Of a stretch of DNA of 64,000 bases, positions 7,528 to 16,827 are shown one piece after another. Numbering within the stretch: the first letter of the stretch is position 1; every line of letters starts with the position of its first letter. The notes under the pieces are model-generated. The model searched no databases. It worked only from the letters and a program-made list of their open reading frames with translations, and was not told the origin of the DNA. Source of the stretch: Marinitoga piezophila KA3 (GTDB lineage: Bacteria > Thermotogota > Thermotogae > Petrotogales > Petrotogaceae); the NCBI RefSeq assembly GCF_000255135.1, contig NC_016751.1, forward strand, positions 930,001 to 994,000, given 5' to 3'. Made by a program: the position numbers and the translations under genes.

Positions 7528-8772
7528 TCAAATACTTGAAAAGACTTCTGTTAATGAATCATCTGGCGAAACTAACCTAACAATTATATGATTTTCTTCA
7601 AGTAATACTGCTTTTTTCTCCAATTCAATAGCTTCAACCCTGAAAATCTCCTGATTATTTACATCCAGTTTCCCTTCGGTTTCAACTCTAAAACCATATG
7701 GCATAACCAGCACAATGACTTTTGAAACTTTTGAACGCATTTTTATTAAATATGGAATTATTTCATCGGTTAAATGTATTGATATTATTATTACTGTATC
7801 TTCAAATGTGAGATACGGAATTTCTGATTCAAGTACTTTTTCAAGGTTTATATCACTATTATTATCCCCATATGCTGAAGCTATTGTATCAAAATATTCA
7901 ACCCAATCGTTTGAAGATATTTTTTTTATTTCTTTTCCCAATATAACAAGGTTAAGATCCTGATATTTTTCTTTTTGATATTTTACAATACTTGCGGTCG
8001 CCTTTAACGCATATTCTTCATATACTTTTCTTTCATTTTTCCAGAAGATATTTTCTTTCGGAATACCATCTGGCAAATTTAAGTCAACAAACATATATAC
8101 CTGCCCTGTTGAAGTATGTGCATATTTTTTTACCATTAACCTGTCATATTTCGCTGAAATTTTCCAATTTATTCTGTTTAATGGTTCATTATTGTATTCA
8201 TCAATATTTTCAACATAAGTAACGTCTTCCAATACTCTTATATTAGATTTTTGAGCTGGCAATAACTTTTTCAAACTTTCTTTGTTAAACTCAGAATATA
8301 TAAATTCCGGCAAAACTTCAACCTTTTTTTCAACGATTTTTGTTTTCCAGAATTCAAAACCCAATGAAGTATTGTATTTAATGCTAATTCTTCCTATATC
8401 TTTAATTCCTCTTGTCCCAAAGGATATATTAAAAATCAGTTTTTTTCTTTCACCTGGTTCAAGATAAACCTTTTGATTTAATGGTCGAATTCTCTGAAGT
8501 AAGTTCGATGGTGAGACAAGTAATAAAATACCATCATTAGAATTGTTTTTTAAATATATTCTGTATTCAAAGATTTCATCAATAAATGCCTTTTCATATT
8601 CTAATTTATATTCTATTTCTATATTCTCAATAATTGCTTTTTTTCTAAAAAAATCATACCAGATATATCCCAATAATGCCAATAATAGCAATGTATAATT
8701 GCTAAAATAAAATATATTTATTGTTACCCCTATAACAGAGTACCAGACGAGACCTTTTATTTTATATCTCAC
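7528..8772 (-). CDS. DUF58 domain protein
   Basis: 414 aa, starting at GTG 8772 behind AAGGTGATATAA. Two N-terminal membrane spans (about 8-45) are followed by an immunoglobulin-like stretch and the DUF58 signature INWKISAKYDRLMVKKYAH near residue 205, then VYMFVDLN as the start of a von Willebrand A-like fold. DUF58 proteins are partners of MoxR ATPases, whose gene ends a few bases upstream. Role in envelope or stress-related complex assembly is inferred from the family. Confidence 0.85.
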   Translation of the reverse strand: MRYKIKGLVWYSVIGVTINIFYFSNYTLLLLALLGYIWYDFFRKKAIIENIEIEYKLEYEKAFIDEIFEYRIYLKNNSNDGILLLVSPSNLLQRIRPLNQKVYLEPGERKKLIFNISFGTRGIKDIGRISIKYNTSLGFEFWKTKIVEKKVEVLPEFIYSEFNKESLKKLLPAQKSNIRVLEDVTYVENIDEYNNEPLNRINWKISAKYDRLMVKKYAHTSTGQVYMFVDLNLPDGIPKENIFWKNERKVYEEYALKATASIVKYQKEKYQDLNLVILGKEIKKISSNDWVEYFDTIASAYGDNNSDINLEKVLESEIPYLTFEDTVIIISIHLTDEIIPYLIKMRSKVSKVIVLVMPYGFRVETEGKLDVNNQEIFRVEAIELEKKAVLLEENHIIVRLVSPDDSLTEVFSSI

Positions 8773-8777
8773 TTATA

Positions 8778-9710
8778 TCACCTTATAACTCTTACTTCTT
8801 CTAATATATCGCTTATTAAGTCATATGGTGATACTTTTTTTATTTTTGCTTCTGCTTTGAGAATTATTCTATGTGCCAAAACATATTTTGCTATGTTTTT
8901 TACATCATCTGGAATAACAAAATCCCTTCCTTCTATTGCAGCAACGCTTTTTGATAATTTCATTAAAGCAATAGAACCTCTTGGACTGGCACCTACCTTT
9001 ATATCTTTGTGATTTCTTGTTCTATTAACTATTTCAATAATATATTCTTTTATTTCATCGGAAACAAGTACATTATTTACTTCTTTTTTCACTTCTGATA
9101 ATTCTTCAGCAGAAGATACACTTTCTATATGATTTATAGGATGTTCTTTTTCCTGCGAATTTAACATTTCAACTTCATATTGAGGATCAGGATATCCTAA
9201 GGATAATCTAATCATAAATCTATCTACCTGTGCTTCTGGTAATGGAAATGTTCCTTCGAACTCAATTGGGTTTTGCGTGGCAATTACAAAAAAATGTTTT
9301 TCAAGTTTGTGGGTTATTCCATCTATAGACACCTGATTTTCAGCAAGTGATTCAAGCAATGCTGATTGTGTTCTTGGCGTTGCTCTGTTTATTTCATCAC
9401 CAAGTAATATATTGGTAAAAATAGGACCTTTTTTTAAGACAAATTCATTTTTATTTTTATCGAATATATATAAACCTATTAAATCGTTTGGAAGTAAGTC
9501 CGGTGTAAATTGAACCCTTTTAAAATCAAGATTAAATGATTTTGCAATTGCTCTTGCAAGTATTGTTTTTCCTGTTCCTGGAACATCTTCTAATAAAACA
9601 TGTCCTTCACTAAAAAACGTTGCTAATACATATTTTATTTTTTCATCTTTTCCTTTTATTACTTCATTCACATTTGATATTATTTTATTAGTTAGTTTTT
9701 CTGCTAACAT
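8778..9710 (-). CDS. MoxR-family AAA+ ATPase
   Basis: 310 aa with Walker A (VPGTGKT), Walker B (LLGDEINRATPRTQSALLE), sensor 1 (ATQNPIEFEGTFPLPEAQ) and the arginine finger region (EAQVDRF). MoxR ATPases act as chaperones that mature or activate protein complexes together with DUF58 and VWA partners, which here is the next gene (6 nt apart). Length is normal for the family. Start ATG 9710 follows AGGAAGGGG. Confidence 0.93.
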   Translation of the reverse strand: MLAEKLTNKIISNVNEVIKGKDEKIKYVLATFFSEGHVLLEDVPGTGKTILARAIAKSFNLDFKRVQFTPDLLPNDLIGLYIFDKNKNEFVLKKGPIFTNILLGDEINRATPRTQSALLESLAENQVSIDGITHKLEKHFFVIATQNPIEFEGTFPLPEAQVDRFMIRLSLGYPDPQYEVEMLNSQEKEHPINHIESVSSAEELSEVKKEVNNVLVSDEIKEYIIEIVNRTRNHKDIKVGASPRGSIALMKLSKSVAAIEGRDFVIPDDVKNIAKYVLAHRIILKAEAKIKKVSPYDLISDILEEVRVIR

Positions 9711-9743
9711 TTAAAATCCCCTTCCTGCTTTGATTTTATATTA

Positions 9744-10061
9744 TTACTTGTTTTTTTCTATTCTTATGCTTTCAACATCCCAATATACAACTAACCCATC
9801 AAAATTACATTTTTTTACTTCTTCAATTATCTTTTCTATTTTATCGCTGGAATCTACTATTTCAACTACTATTGGCAAATCTTCACTTAATGTAAAAAAA
9901 TCAACTCTATGTACATGATGTTTTTCTCCAAAACCCATTATCCCTTTTAAAACAGTAACTCCTTTAATTCCATGGTCATAACATAATTTTACTATATGTT
10001 TATATACAGGGGTTCCATCGCAATGATCACCTTCACCAAGATAAATTCTTAAAAATTTCAT
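9744..10061 (-). CDS. DUF190 (PII-like) protein
   Basis: 105 aa with the DUF190 pattern: MKFLRIYLGEGD at the start, Y--I---C---GI-GVTVLKGIMGFG in the middle, and LPIVVEIVDSSDKIEKI. The fold is PII-like and trimeric. Its start overlaps the crcB stop by 4 nt (ATGA), so the two are translationally coupled; DUF190 genes accompany fluoride channels in many bacteria. A regulatory or ligand-sensing role for the channel is inference. Confidence 0.88.
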   Translation of the reverse strand: MKFLRIYLGEGDHCDGTPVYKHIVKLCYDHGIKGVTVLKGIMGFGEKHHVHRVDFFTLSEDLPIVVEIVDSSDKIEKIIEEVKKCNFDGLVVYWDVESIRIEKNK

Positions 10062-10435
10062 GTTCCCAACCTCCCCAATGCATAGCCAAGAAATGCAAAT
10101 AAAAGACCTAAAAACACGCTTATTGATAGATACAATAATGAATATACATTAAACCCTTCTTCACTTAAAACTATTGTTTCATACATAAATGTTGAGAATG
10201 TGGTAAAAGAGCCTATAAACCCTGTGGTGAAAAATAACATAAAATTTTTAGGTAGTTCAAGTCTGTATATACTCAGCGACATTAAAAAACTCAAAACAAA
10301 TGCACCTATTAAATTTACCATTAATGTTCCATAAGGCATATTTGAAAATGGAAATGCTGTATTTACATATTTTGATACAAGATACCTCGATATTGCTCCT
10401 AAAAATCCTCCAATACCAATATAAATCAAGTTCAT
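10058..10435 (-). CDS. crcB: Fluoride ion channel
   Basis: 125 aa, four membrane spans, with the Fluc signatures GGFLGAISRY (N-terminal), PYGTLMVNLIGAF and TGFIGSFTTFSTFMYE. Works as a dual-topology dimer exporting fluoride. Start ATG 10435 follows GGAGGAATTGT. There is no fluoride riboswitch motif in the 50 bases upstream, so expression is not obviously fluoride-controlled. Confidence 0.94.
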   Translation of the reverse strand: MNLIYIGIGGFLGAISRYLVSKYVNTAFPFSNMPYGTLMVNLIGAFVLSFLMSLSIYRLELPKNFMLFFTTGFIGSFTTFSTFMYETIVLSEEGFNVYSLLYLSISVFLGLLFAFLGYALGRLGT

Positions 10436-10487
10436 ACAATTCCTCCAGTATCTTAATTTTATAAATATGGATTATTATCATAAATTT

Positions 10488-10513
10488 AAACGGAGCCAGA
10501 ATGGGCTCCGTTT
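10488..10513 (-). terminator. Terminator after the HU gene
   Basis: AAACGGAGCC/GGCTCCGTTT stem with a 6-nt loop immediately after the HU stop, ending in TTTAAATTT in the minus-strand direction. It separates hup from crcB. Confidence 0.8.
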
Positions 10514-10516
10514 AAA

Positions 10517-10789
10517 TTATTTTACTTTTGCTTTTAATTCTTTACCAGCTTTGAATTTAGGTACTTTTCCACCAGGAATTTCAATAGTTTCCTTTGTTTG
10601 TGGGTTAACACCTTTTCTTGGTTTTCTTTCTACAACTTCAAAAGTACCGAACCCAACGATTTTTACGTTGTCGCCTTTTGATAAAGCTTCTGACACAACG
10701 TCTACAAATGAATCAACAAATAAAGCTGCTTCTTTCTTTGTAACGGATAATTTTTCAGCTAATGCACTAACGAGTTCCTTTTTGTTCAT
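10517..10789 (-). CDS. hup: HU-family nucleoid protein
   Basis: 90 aa, full-length HU: MNKKELVSALAEKLSVTKKE at the start, GDNVKIVGFGTFEV in the core, and the DNA-intercalating arm RKPRKGVNPQTKETIEIPGGK, followed by VPKFKAGKELK. A dimeric DNA-bending protein. Monocistronic, with its own promoter (10832-10860) and terminator. Confidence 0.96.
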   Translation of the reverse strand: MNKKELVSALAEKLSVTKKEAALFVDSFVDVVSEALSKGDNVKIVGFGTFEVVERKPRKGVNPQTKETIEIPGGKVPKFKAGKELKAKVK

Positions 10790-10831
10790 ACATGCACCCC
10801 CTATGTATTGATATAAACGTATTTCAAGGCA

Positions 10832-10860
10832 ATTTTACCACATTTTTTTGTTAAAATCAA
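10832..10860 (-). promoter_or_regulatory. Promoter of hup
   Basis: Reading on the minus strand: TTGATT, 17-nt spacer ending ATGTGG, then TAAAAT (a TG two bases upstream gives a near-extended -10). A GGGGGTG Shine-Dalgarno follows in the leader. Confidence 0.7.
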
Positions 10861-11025
10861 GCATCTATGTTAATTTTAAACATTACAAAAGACTTTATTT
10901 TTAAAAGTTCTCTTCTTATTATATGAATATTATTTATTTTCAAGGTTTTCATCATTAAAATATTACTAAAAAACATGTCACTATTTAGAAACCAATCAGG
11001 ACTGGATTTGTAATATTTCTTTCGG

Positions 11026-11031
11026 TATAAT
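11026..11031 (+). promoter_or_regulatory. -10 element of the tRNA-Asp promoter
   Basis: TATAAT 16 nt before the tRNA 5' end. No good -35 at standard spacing (TGGATT at 11003), so the assignment rests on the -10 and position. The 230 bases between the hup promoter and this site hold no gene I can support. Confidence 0.5.
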
Positions 11032-11046
11032 ATATCCGGAAAGCTT

Positions 11047-11123
11047 GGGGACGTGGTGCAGTTGGTTAGCATGCCGGTCTGTCACACCGGTGGCCGCGGG
11101 TTCGAGTCCCGTCGTCCCCGCCA
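11047..11123 (+). tRNA. tRNA-Asp (GTC)
   Basis: 77 nt including encoded CCA. Acceptor GGGGACG pairs with CGTCCCC; discriminator G; anticodon stem CCGGT/ACCGG around CTGTCAC gives anticodon GTC (Asp); T-arm GCGGGTTCGAGTCCCGT is canonical. A terminator follows directly, so it is a single-gene unit. Confidence 0.97.
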
Positions 11124-11124
11124 A

Positions 11125-11156
11125 AAAATCCGGATCTTATGATCCGGATTTTTTTT
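11125..11156 (+). terminator. Terminator after tRNA-Asp (bidirectional)
   Basis: AATCCGGATC/GATCCGGATT stem, 4-nt loop, then TTTTTT. The stop codon of the minus-strand methyltransferase is at its far edge, so it also terminates that operon. Confidence 0.9.
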
Positions 11157-12669
11157 ATACATATATCTTTTTTATATTCTTCTTTATAACTTCTTCTATT
11201 TGTTCTTCATATATTTTTGTTTCCTTTTTCTGTTTTTTCAATCTTATTATTTCTTTAGTAATATGAGAAATTTCATCTTGTATTGTTAAATCAAATTCAG
11301 GTATTTTTATATTTTCAAGCAATTTTTGTGTAAAAGACATTCTTCCGCCACGCTTCCCGCCATAGGATATATAATACTCTCTAAAAAATAGCGAATTTAA
11401 ATATCCTAAAAGAAAATATATATCTTTTTCTAAATACGGTTGAATAAACAATACATCTCCTGAAGGGAAATAACTTTCTTCTGAAAAACTAAAACGATTA
11501 TATGGTTTTCTATCTAATGCTGGAACATATATTCTTTTACCTGGATTTTCCATTAAAAATTTATAGTTTCTTGCCGCCTGCCATTGATACCATTTTGTTC
11601 TCCCTGGCAAAAACCTTTCTGACATTTCTTTTTTGTGTTTTAATAATCTTATGTATATTTCTGGATACTTTTCTTTCAAAATTTTTTCTTCAATGCTTTT
11701 ATCTATAAATATATATCTATGAAAACCATTTACTATATATCTATCGCAATTTTTAGCTTTTATAAACGGTTTTATGAGTTCTTTTGATGAGTTATCCATT
11801 TTTTGATACTCATTTTCAGAAATATAGAAAGCTTTTTTATATCCAGATACAAATCCTACACCTATTTTTGCTATATCTTTTAATAATTTATATTCTTGAA
11901 TATCCCATTTTCGCATTTCTGATGTTGACCATACAGTATTTTTTTTAAATGGCGGTAATTCATAATATTCAAAAAGCTCACTGCTTTTTTTTTCTTCCAG
12001 AACTTTTTCAATATCTGATCTAATTTTATTTATATCATTTATTTGCTGGTTTTTGATATTTAATACTTTTATTTTTTTTTCAAATATTCCTTTTTTATAC
12101 TTAAATATAATTGTTTCAGGATTTTTTGAAAATAACCTTATTTCTCCAAGATCTATTATAATCTCAAAAGATCCGTTTTTTATCATAAAATTTCTTAAAT
12201 ATGCCGCATGTGTGTTAAAAAAGAAATGGTATGGAACTATATATATAAGTTCTCCTTCTTCTTTTAATAACTCTATTGATTTTATAATAAATGCATAATA
12301 AATATCCGCTTCAGCATTTTTTGCAATCTTTTTTATTTGTTTGGATAATCTCTTTGGTAAATCACTATAATGTACATAAGGTGGATTACCCATAATAAGA
12401 TCAAATCTTTCTTTAAAGTTTTTTGTAAGAAAATTTTCTGCTAATATTTCATATTGTGGATATTTTTCTTTGCATAATTTATAAAATTCTTTATTCATCT
12501 CTATTCCATATACATTATTAAATCCATACTCCTGTAATTTTTTTAAAAAAACTCCCCTTCCGCATCCAGTATCCAGGGTAAGGGAGTTTTTATTTTTGCC
12601 GGTTAATTTAACCATTAATTCTGCTATTAATTCAGGTGTTTCTACAAAACCTATTGGTTTTTTATACAT
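11155..12669 (-). CDS. N6-adenine DNA methyltransferase, TaqI-like
   Basis: 504 aa. N-terminal SAM-binding domain with motif I DTGCGRGVFL (about 33-42) and catalytic motif IV NPPY near residue 95 (LIMGNPPYVH), in the gamma-class order. The C-terminal part (about 250-480) resembles a TaqI-type target-recognition domain, with WYQWQAARNY, PALDRKPYNRFSF and GDVLFIQP. There is no nuclease motif in the protein and no restriction gene beside it, so it may be an orphan methyltransferase. Last gene of the ruvB-led operon, 4 nt after the uracil-DNA glycosylase gene. Recognition sequence cannot be told. Confidence 0.82.
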   Translation of the reverse strand: MYKKPIGFVETPELIAELMVKLTGKNKNSLTLDTGCGRGVFLKKLQEYGFNNVYGIEMNKEFYKLCKEKYPQYEILAENFLTKNFKERFDLIMGNPPYVHYSDLPKRLSKQIKKIAKNAEADIYYAFIIKSIELLKEEGELIYIVPYHFFFNTHAAYLRNFMIKNGSFEIIIDLGEIRLFSKNPETIIFKYKKGIFEKKIKVLNIKNQQINDINKIRSDIEKVLEEKKSSELFEYYELPPFKKNTVWSTSEMRKWDIQEYKLLKDIAKIGVGFVSGYKKAFYISENEYQKMDNSSKELIKPFIKAKNCDRYIVNGFHRYIFIDKSIEEKILKEKYPEIYIRLLKHKKEMSERFLPGRTKWYQWQAARNYKFLMENPGKRIYVPALDRKPYNRFSFSEESYFPSGDVLFIQPYLEKDIYFLLGYLNSLFFREYYISYGGKRGGRMSFTQKLLENIKIPEFDLTIQDEISHITKEIIRLKKQKKETKIYEEQIEEVIKKNIKKIYV

Positions 12670-12673
12670 TTTA

Positions 12674-13342
12674 TCATCCTTTGTTTATTTTATTTTCTGC
12701 TGCAATTACGCCTTTTTCAACCGTTGTTACCAGCTTTTTTATATCTAAATCTGGATTATTTTTCAACTGTTTGTACATATAACCTATCGCCTGCATATCA
12801 ATTTTTGCATAAAACAATGGAGATCCTTCTTTTTCACTCCTATTTCTAAGAAGATAGCTTGGGTGAAATGTTGGGAATATATATATATCGCCATACCATT
12901 CTTTGAATCTTCCTCTATGTTTTGTAATGGGAACTGTTTGCTTCAAAAAATAATTTAATGCTGTAGAACCTAACGCAACTATAATTTTTGGTTTTATTGT
13001 CATAACCTGCGCAAGGAGAAAATGACTGCATTTTTCCATTTCTTCGCCTGTGGGCACTCTGTTTTTAGGCGGCCTACATTTTACCACATTGGTAATATAT
13101 AAATCTTCTCTATTTATCTTTGCCACTTCTTTTAACAATTTATCAAGTAAATTCCCTGCTCTTCCTACAAATGGTCTTCCCTGTAAATCTTCATTTGCAC
13201 CAGGACCTTCACCAACAAACATTATAGGTGTATCTAAACTCCCTTCACCTACTACTACATTATTTCTTGATAAACTTAAAGAACACCCTTTACATTTTTT
13301 TATTTTTTCGCTAATTATATCCATATCTTCCATTTTTCCCAT
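12674..13342 (-). CDS. Uracil-DNA glycosylase, family 4 (Fe-S)
   Basis: 222 aa. Removes uracil from DNA, important at high temperature. Shows the family 4 cluster ligands C17 and C20 (CKGC) plus two further Cys (NVVKCRPPKNR and MEKCSHF), motif A GEGPGANEDLQGRPFVGRAG and motif B HPSYLLRN. A C-terminal extension of about 40 residues has no recognised motif. Follows the LPS-permease fusion gene by 16 nt. Confidence 0.93.
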   Translation of the reverse strand: MGKMEDMDIISEKIKKCKGCSLSLSRNNVVVGEGSLDTPIMFVGEGPGANEDLQGRPFVGRAGNLLDKLLKEVAKINREDLYITNVVKCRPPKNRVPTGEEMEKCSHFLLAQVMTIKPKIIVALGSTALNYFLKQTVPITKHRGRFKEWYGDIYIFPTFHPSYLLRNRSEKEGSPLFYAKIDMQAIGYMYKQLKNNPDLDIKKLVTTVEKGVIAAENKINKG

Positions 13343-13358
13343 TGTTTTCCCTCCAGAA

Positions 13359-16300
13359 TTAGAACATATTTATATCTACACCTTTTTCTTCGGTATATCC
13401 AAATGATTTCTCAGGTATATCTGCAATAAAGAACTTTAATTCAAATTGTTTAAATGAAAATTCTGGCAATAATTGTAAATCTCCCTTTAAGTATATTGAC
13501 CAACATATGATCTTTTTATTAATTTCAAACTGCGAAAATGTCCATTCGTTATTTTTTATATCATATGTAAACGAAATCTTCGCCCAATCATATTTAGTCG
13601 CTGTATCATAACCTATTCCAGTTTTTAAATATTGATTTTCAATATCATAATCTATTGAAGTCGTAAGACTTTTAGACGCATCTTTGGCTTTGTAGCTCAA
13701 ATCGTAATGAATATTGTTATAATCATTAAATAAATTTAAATTCCCTTTATATTTTCCACCATATTTATCGTAAAAAAGATATTTTGATTTTATTTGAGGA
13801 ATTGTTTCTTTCCAATCTTCTTTTTTAAAATAATAATCATAAAATATTTCTATTTTATTTTTACCAAAGGTTATTATATCGTTATTTTCTATCTTTATTA
13901 TAGGTAATTCTTCATCTTTGTGATTGTATTCAAATTCATATTTATGCTTTAAAATTGCAATCTTTAAAAAACCATTGAAATTTGTCGTAATAAATTCAAA
14001 ATTTTCTTTTTCCAGAGATGTTTTTGTATTATTTTCAAATTCTAAAATACTATATTTTAAATTATATTTTGTTGTAAAAAAATGCGCAATAAATCTATCT
14101 TCTCTATTTTCTTTCATAAAATCAAAAGTTCTATTATATCTTCCATCAAAAGAGTTTTTTACATCTAATATATCCCACGATGCATCGATACCAACAAAAT
14201 CGGTTAATTTGTTTGTATGCGTAGCGGGAGTGGAAATCCATTTCGGTTCATTAACTAAAACTCTATAATATTGATAATCTGAAACACCATATTGAAAAAC
14301 AAAAGCTCTAATTTTAAAGTTACCTTTTGTCCCATAGGTAAAATAATTGTATATTCTATCAGGATATATATGTTTAAATGACATTCTCATCTCAGGAGAA
14401 AGAGATGAGTCTATTGAAAACCAATTATTATAAAAAAAATCATTTGAATATTTTATAGGTGTAATTTTATTGTATATTGCATCTTTTAAATATAAATTCA
14501 AACTTCTTAAATTATCTCTTTCATATAGAGCTGAAAAAGATGTTTTTATTTCATTTTTTAGAGAACCATTGTATATTTTTGAATTTGTAGATGTATTTAT
14601 ACTTATTTTCTTTTTATCCCACGAATCCGATAATTTAGTTGCAGGTCCAGTAATATATAGACGAGTAGAATTTAACTTAAAATAACTTTTTTTATATTTT
14701 TTTTCCAGTGAAGGTGTTGTAAGTTTTAAAAAAGTTACAGAACTTAAATTTCTATTTCTCCATGAATACGCTGAATATAATGAAAACTTACCTAAATCTG
14801 TTTTTATATCCTTTAAAGACAGAGAAAATGCATCTGAATTGTTTGAAAAACTATGAATAACCTGTGCAGAATAAGTAAGGTTTTCCAATTTTTTTGTTAA
14901 TGAAAATTTCAAATCTGAAATGCTTGAATTTGAAATACTATTTGAAAACGCAAGTGTTCCAAGAATCATAGGAATTGAATATGTATAACTCATTTTTTGT
15001 GAAACTGTATTTTCTTTTGTATTTCTTGAATATTCCTGTGAATAAGATAGTATAGATTTGTCTGGAAATGTGTGATTAATTTTTACTGTAATAGTAATTG
15101 AATCATTTTTAAATGCAAAAGCAGCCAAAAATGGAGCTTTCTGTTCTTCAGCTAAACTTTGAAAATAGAAAGGAAAATAAAAAACTGGAATACCAAAAAA
15201 TTCAAGTGTAACGTCACGCGCAATAAGAAATTGATCAGGATAGATTGTTACATGAGAAGATTTAAAGTAATATGTAATACATTCCTTACATGTTGTCATC
15301 TTTACTCTTTCGGAAAATACAACATCATCATCTGTTTTCTTTTTTGAAATTTCAGACCATACGCGTATTTTTACATTCTTTTTTTTTTCATTTTTAAATG
15401 ATTCTATTGAATATGTATGATTTAAAATTACATCTTTACTTTCAAAATTAACTTCCATTTGAGACGCTTCTATGGTTCTTTTGCCCTGAATATATGTAAC
15501 ATTATCCAATAAATATGCGTTTTGAATTTGATTTTTATCATTAAGAAACCCATATCCTCTTGGAGCTTTAATAATTGAATCTTTGTATTTTATAGTTGTA
15601 CTTCCTTCAAATGTAATCTTTGTTCCATCTATAGTGATATTCTCGGAATCAATAAATACCTTTTCAGAATATCCGTAATTTGCAAGAAATACCACTACAA
15701 TACCAACACCAATTATTCTTTTTAAAGGTTCAATTAATTTATATGCTGCTCTTGTATCAAGTAATATAAATAATACAATTCCAACTATACCAAAAAATAT
15801 ATTAGGCAGCCACGGTGCAAGATATGGATTTATAATCTTCTCCTTTCCCAAAGCACTTAACCATGCACCAGACCCCTGATATAATACAACAAGTATAAAT
15901 GTTGAAATAACACTCCACGATTTACTTTTCAGGTTTATAAATAATGAAAGCGCTACTCCAAGAAGCGCTATAACCATTGGCGCAACTGAATTAGAAAATT
16001 TTTCCTGATAACCAACAATTAAAGCTGATGGATCTCCACCAAGTCTTTGGGTTATTTCAATTTTGTGCTTTAATTCTTTTGTTGTCATATCATTTGGACT
16101 TTTTGAAAATCTCAGATATTCTTCAACATCCTTTGATATATCCAATTTTAATTTTTTAAATGTAATATCAAGTTTTAAAAGTCCATCATCTGTTAATCTA
16201 AAAATTCTTCCATTTTCCATATACCAGGTATCTTTATCCTTAAATGCCTTTTCTGCATGAAAAACCGTTGTTTTAGAATAATCCACCTCATATAATAATA

Positions 16301-16823
16301 TTCCATACAAAATACCCTTATCTTTATCTATTTTCCTTACGTATAAATACTTTTTATTTCTTTCAACCTCAACGAATTTATTCATCTCTATGTTTGCTTG
16401 AGCACTTTTATACACATACTTTGAAATAGCTTCTTTTGCTTTCATATTTGATTTTGGAACTATTGTATCGTATAACGCAAAAGTAAAAATTGAAAGAATA
16501 AACGATAACACCAGAAAAGGTAATATTATCTTTTTTGATGGGATACCCAAGGACTGTAAAGCTATAATTTCATTATCATTAGATAACCTTGATAAAACCC
16601 AGAATATAGAAAAAAGTATTCCCACGGGAATACCCATCACAAGAAAATATGGAATATGGAAAGAGATTAATATAAATAATTTATCAATTCCAACTTTATT
16701 TCTTACAATTATATCTGATAATTGATACAATAATTCAACACTTACAAATACGATAAATCCAACAAGTCCCATTAAAAAAGGGGATATAAACTCTTTGGAT
16801 ATGTATTTCAGCAATTTTGTCAT
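13359..16823 (-). CDS. LptF/LptG-type permease fused to LptA/LptD-like outer-membrane protein
   Basis: 1154 aa in one uninterrupted frame. Residues 1-365 form a YjgP/YjgQ permease: spans near 15-35, 50-75 and 100-120, a periplasmic domain, then three C-terminal spans (about 275-360). Residues about 366-388 (RIIGVGIVVVFLANYGYS) look like an internal signal peptide with small residues at -3 and -1. Then an OstA/LptA-like jellyroll (about 390-490: IDGTKITFEGSTTIKYKDS), an LptD-like linker (IARDVTLEFFGIPVFYFPFY) and a beta-strand-rich barrel to the end. In Proteobacteria these parts are separate Lpt components. The protein could span the envelope or be cleaved at the internal signal. Start ATG 16823 behind GGGGGAATAG. 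Confidence 0.85.
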   Translation of the reverse strand: MTKLLKYISKEFISPFLMGLVGFIVFVSVELLYQLSDIIVRNKVGIDKLFILISFHIPYFLVMGIPVGILFSIFWVLSRLSNDNEIIALQSLGIPSKKIILPFLVLSFILSIFTFALYDTIVPKSNMKAKEAISKYVYKSAQANIEMNKFVEVERNKKYLYVRKIDKDKGILYGILLYEVDYSKTTVFHAEKAFKDKDTWYMENGRIFRLTDDGLLKLDITFKKLKLDISKDVEEYLRFSKSPNDMTTKELKHKIEITQRLGGDPSALIVGYQEKFSNSVAPMVIALLGVALSLFINLKSKSWSVISTFILVVLYQGSGAWLSALGKEKIINPYLAPWLPNIFFGIVGIVLFILLDTRAAYKLIEPLKRIIGVGIVVVFLANYGYSEKVFIDSENITIDGTKITFEGSTTIKYKDSIIKAPRGYGFLNDKNQIQNAYLLDNVTYIQGKRTIEASQMEVNFESKDVILNHTYSIESFKNEKKKNVKIRVWSEISKKKTDDDVVFSERVKMTTCKECITYYFKSSHVTIYPDQFLIARDVTLEFFGIPVFYFPFYFQSLAEEQKAPFLAAFAFKNDSITITVKINHTFPDKSILSYSQEYSRNTKENTVSQKMSYTYSIPMILGTLAFSNSISNSSISDLKFSLTKKLENLTYSAQVIHSFSNNSDAFSLSLKDIKTDLGKFSLYSAYSWRNRNLSSVTFLKLTTPSLEKKYKKSYFKLNSTRLYITGPATKLSDSWDKKKISINTSTNSKIYNGSLKNEIKTSFSALYERDNLRSLNLYLKDAIYNKITPIKYSNDFFYNNWFSIDSSLSPEMRMSFKHIYPDRIYNYFTYGTKGNFKIRAFVFQYGVSDYQYYRVLVNEPKWISTPATHTNKLTDFVGIDASWDILDVKNSFDGRYNRTFDFMKENREDRFIAHFFTTKYNLKYSILEFENNTKTSLEKENFEFITTNFNGFLKIAILKHKYEFEYNHKDEELPIIKIENNDIITFGKNKIEIFYDYYFKKEDWKETIPQIKSKYLFYDKYGGKYKGNLNLFNDYNNIHYDLSYKAKDASKSLTTSIDYDIENQYLKTGIGYDTATKYDWAKISFTYDIKNNEWTFSQFEINKKIICWSIYLKGDLQLLPEFSFKQFELKFFIADIPEKSFGYTEEKGVDINMF

Positions 16824-16827
16824 TTAT

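Noticed and set aside
10436-10487. Fluoride riboswitch before crcB
   Set aside because: The short leader has none of the conserved crcB aptamer sequence.
10857-11072. 71-aa minus-strand ORF
   Set aside because: It starts inside tRNA-Asp, has no ribosome-binding site and no recognisable composition.
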